Below are positions 62,990-64,000 of a stretch of 64,000 nt of DNA, in pieces (position 1 is the first letter of the stretch; the number at the start of each line of letters is the position of its first letter). The notes beneath the pieces were generated by a model. That model had not been told where the DNA came from. It saw only the letters and a list, made by a program, of their open reading frames with translations, and made no database searches. A program made the translations under genes and the position numbers. The stretch spans positions 4,239,362-4,303,361 of the forward strand of contig OU696572.1 of assembly GCA_916048095.2 (NCBI GenBank). The letters run 5' to 3'. This stretch comes from Sacculina carcini. Its lineage: Eukaryota; Arthropoda; Thecostraca; Sacculinidae.

Positions 62990-63765
62990 GGACAGACTGA
63001 ACTGATGTGACCAATCTGACCGCACTTAAAACAAGTCAATTGACGACCCCTGTCAACACCATCACGTCTGACACGCTGGGAGCATGTGCGAGCAATATGA
63101 CCACGCTTACCGCACACGTAGCACCTTACAAAACGATCCACGTATGAATTGCTCAAGGTAGGTGCAGAAACAGCCATGCCAGTAGTTTTGTTAGCGTCAT
63201 TTCTCTCCAAACAGTCCAAGTGGCTTGTTGTGGCCACGCTACTCTCTGCCAAGACAACCCTCGCTCTACTAACGACATCTGGTGTTGACATGTCGTCCAG
63301 CTTGGCATTTGCTCGTAGAGTATGTCTCACATGCTGTGGCAGTGCTCTCACAAATGCGCATTTAATTGCCACCGCCTCGGTTATCTTGCACCTTGCTCCC
63401 AATCTCTGAAGATCTGCCAATAATACGGCCACACATTCACCATCCGACAGCTTCCGAGTCGCAAGCTTGTCGTAGGCTGCAAAAGCGTCAGTTCCGAATG
63501 CAGTTTGTAGAGCCTCCTCGACTTTGCCCATATTCAGCTGATCTGTGTCTGAGAGTCCATCAACCACTGAGTAGGCGTCTCCTGCGAGGCGCATCCCGGC
63601 CACTTGCGCCACATTGCTGACTCCATGCAGACGGCACATTTTCTTGACTCTGCTTAGCCACTTGGAAGGATCTTTTGTACCGTCATACTCTGGCACCAGG
63701 CGCACATCAAGGACTGCAGTTGCCGAAATAGCTTGTGGTTTTTCTTCTACTGCACGGCCCTCCAT
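62974..63765 (-). CDS. gag: E7 Gag, 263 aa, starting inside the LTR
   Basis: ATG 63765 (MEGRAVEEKPQAISATAVLD) is the only suitable start, since no ATG follows the primer site before the conserved VRLVPEYDGTKDPSKW block. The capsid-like region matches relatives (KCAFVRALPQHVRHTLR). Knuckles CYVCGKRGHIARTC and CFKCGQIGHISSVC are near the C-terminus. A degenerate heptamer G GAA AAC at 62989-62983 precedes the stop at 62976-62974. Confidence 0.85.
   Translation of the reverse strand: MEGRAVEEKPQAISATAVLDVRLVPEYDGTKDPSKWLSRVKKMCRLHGVSNVAQVAGMRLAGDAYSVVDGLSDTDQLNMGKVEEALQTAFGTDAFAAYDKLATRKLSDGECVAVLLADLQRLGARCKITEAVAIKCAFVRALPQHVRHTLRANAKLDDMSTPDVVSRARVVLAESSVATTSHLDCLERNDANKTTGMAVSAPTLSNSYVDRFVRCYVCGKRGHIARTCSQRVRRDGVDRGRQLTCFKCGQIGHISSVCPENEQ
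63722..63733 (-). promoter_or_regulatory. E7 putative primer site, complementary to tRNA-Phe 5' end
   Basis: On the element strand AGCTATTTCGGC directly follows the LTR, as in E4 and E5. Here it also lies inside the Gag reading frame, coding AISA. Confidence 0.65.
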
Positions 63766-64000
63766 GAGGCGAATTAGAAAAGACGATGTATTAAATGACA
63801 CACAAAATAATGATGTGGAAAAATCAGCAAAGAAGAAAAAGACCAAATAATCCAGAACACAACGCACGCGAAAACCTCTGTCGAAAGCCGACACGCCAAA
63901 ACACCAAAATATCCCACAGAAACTCTCCACGTGCGAGCCACGACAAACCGCCACACACACTGCCTCCAAAGTTCATTCACCCCACGAACAATCACTCGCA
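63734..64000 (-). repeat. E7 5' LTR, partial
   Basis: Matches 59344-59610 with a few substitutions and continues beyond the window. The Gag ATG is at 63765, inside the LTR. Confidence 0.88.

Overview
The window is eukaryotic, almost certainly from an invertebrate animal. It holds interrupted host genes with GT-AG introns, CA/TG microsatellites, and a dense pile of metazoan transposon types: CsRn1-like and mag-like Gypsy elements, LINEs with L2-, L1-ORF1- and I/Jockey-like features, hAT, pogo/Tigger, a Polinton/Maverick remnant and a tRNA-derived SINE. The species cannot be named from sequence alone. Two host genes are recognisable, both on the minus strand: a SLC35B2-type PAPS transporter (five coding exons at 6370-9902; the C-terminal exon was not found) and an apparently single-exon WDR83/MORG1 orthologue (53829-54992). 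Nearly everything else is mobile DNA.

Layout. 1-6300: Polinton debris (protein-primed DNA polymerase B fragment, adenain-type protease, an unrecognised ORF with its 3' end duplicated), LINE scraps and simple repeats. 6370-9902: SLC35B2. 10716-about 35250: one minus-strand LINE (LINE1) cut by LTR elements E1 (11563-15930), E2 (18390-28791) and E4 (29470-33918). E2 is itself cut by a fold-back TA-element (20132-21626) and by an opposite-strand element, E3 (25695-28781). 35466-53320: a small hAT element with an 8-bp target duplication. It is split by a solo LTR of the E2 family, which is split by LINE2 (minus), which is split by LTR elements E5 (40324-44528) and E6 (45287-49895). The solo LTR also carries a short 5'-truncated LINE. 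53829-54992: WDR83. 55000-59343: LINE scraps, a Tigger-like element with short inverted repeats, and a SINE. 59344-64000: LTR element E7 (minus), running off the window end.

The seven LTR elements fall into three groups. E2 and E6 are CsRn1-like: Gag CX2HX9CX3C, tRNA-Trp-type primer site. E3 is mag-like with a tRNA-Ser-type primer site, and has lost reverse transcriptase and RNase H while keeping a long Gag-protease-integrase frame. E1, E4, E5 and E7 form one divergent Gypsy-like lineage: short Gag with two zinc knuckles, then protease-RT-RNase H-integrase in another frame. In these four the base after the 5' LTR starts a 12-mer that looks complementary not to a tRNA 3' end but to tRNA nucleotides 1-12: tRNA-Phe for E4, E5 and E7, and tRNA-Ile for E1. 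This suggests priming by a tRNA 5' fragment and is the most interesting observation here. Gag-Pol junctions in E1, E5 and E6 carry the -1 slippery heptamer GGGAAAC, E2 carries TTTAAAC, and E4 and E7 carry a degenerate GGAAAAC. E1 (LTRs identical by eye, open gag and pol) is the best candidate for a recently active copy.
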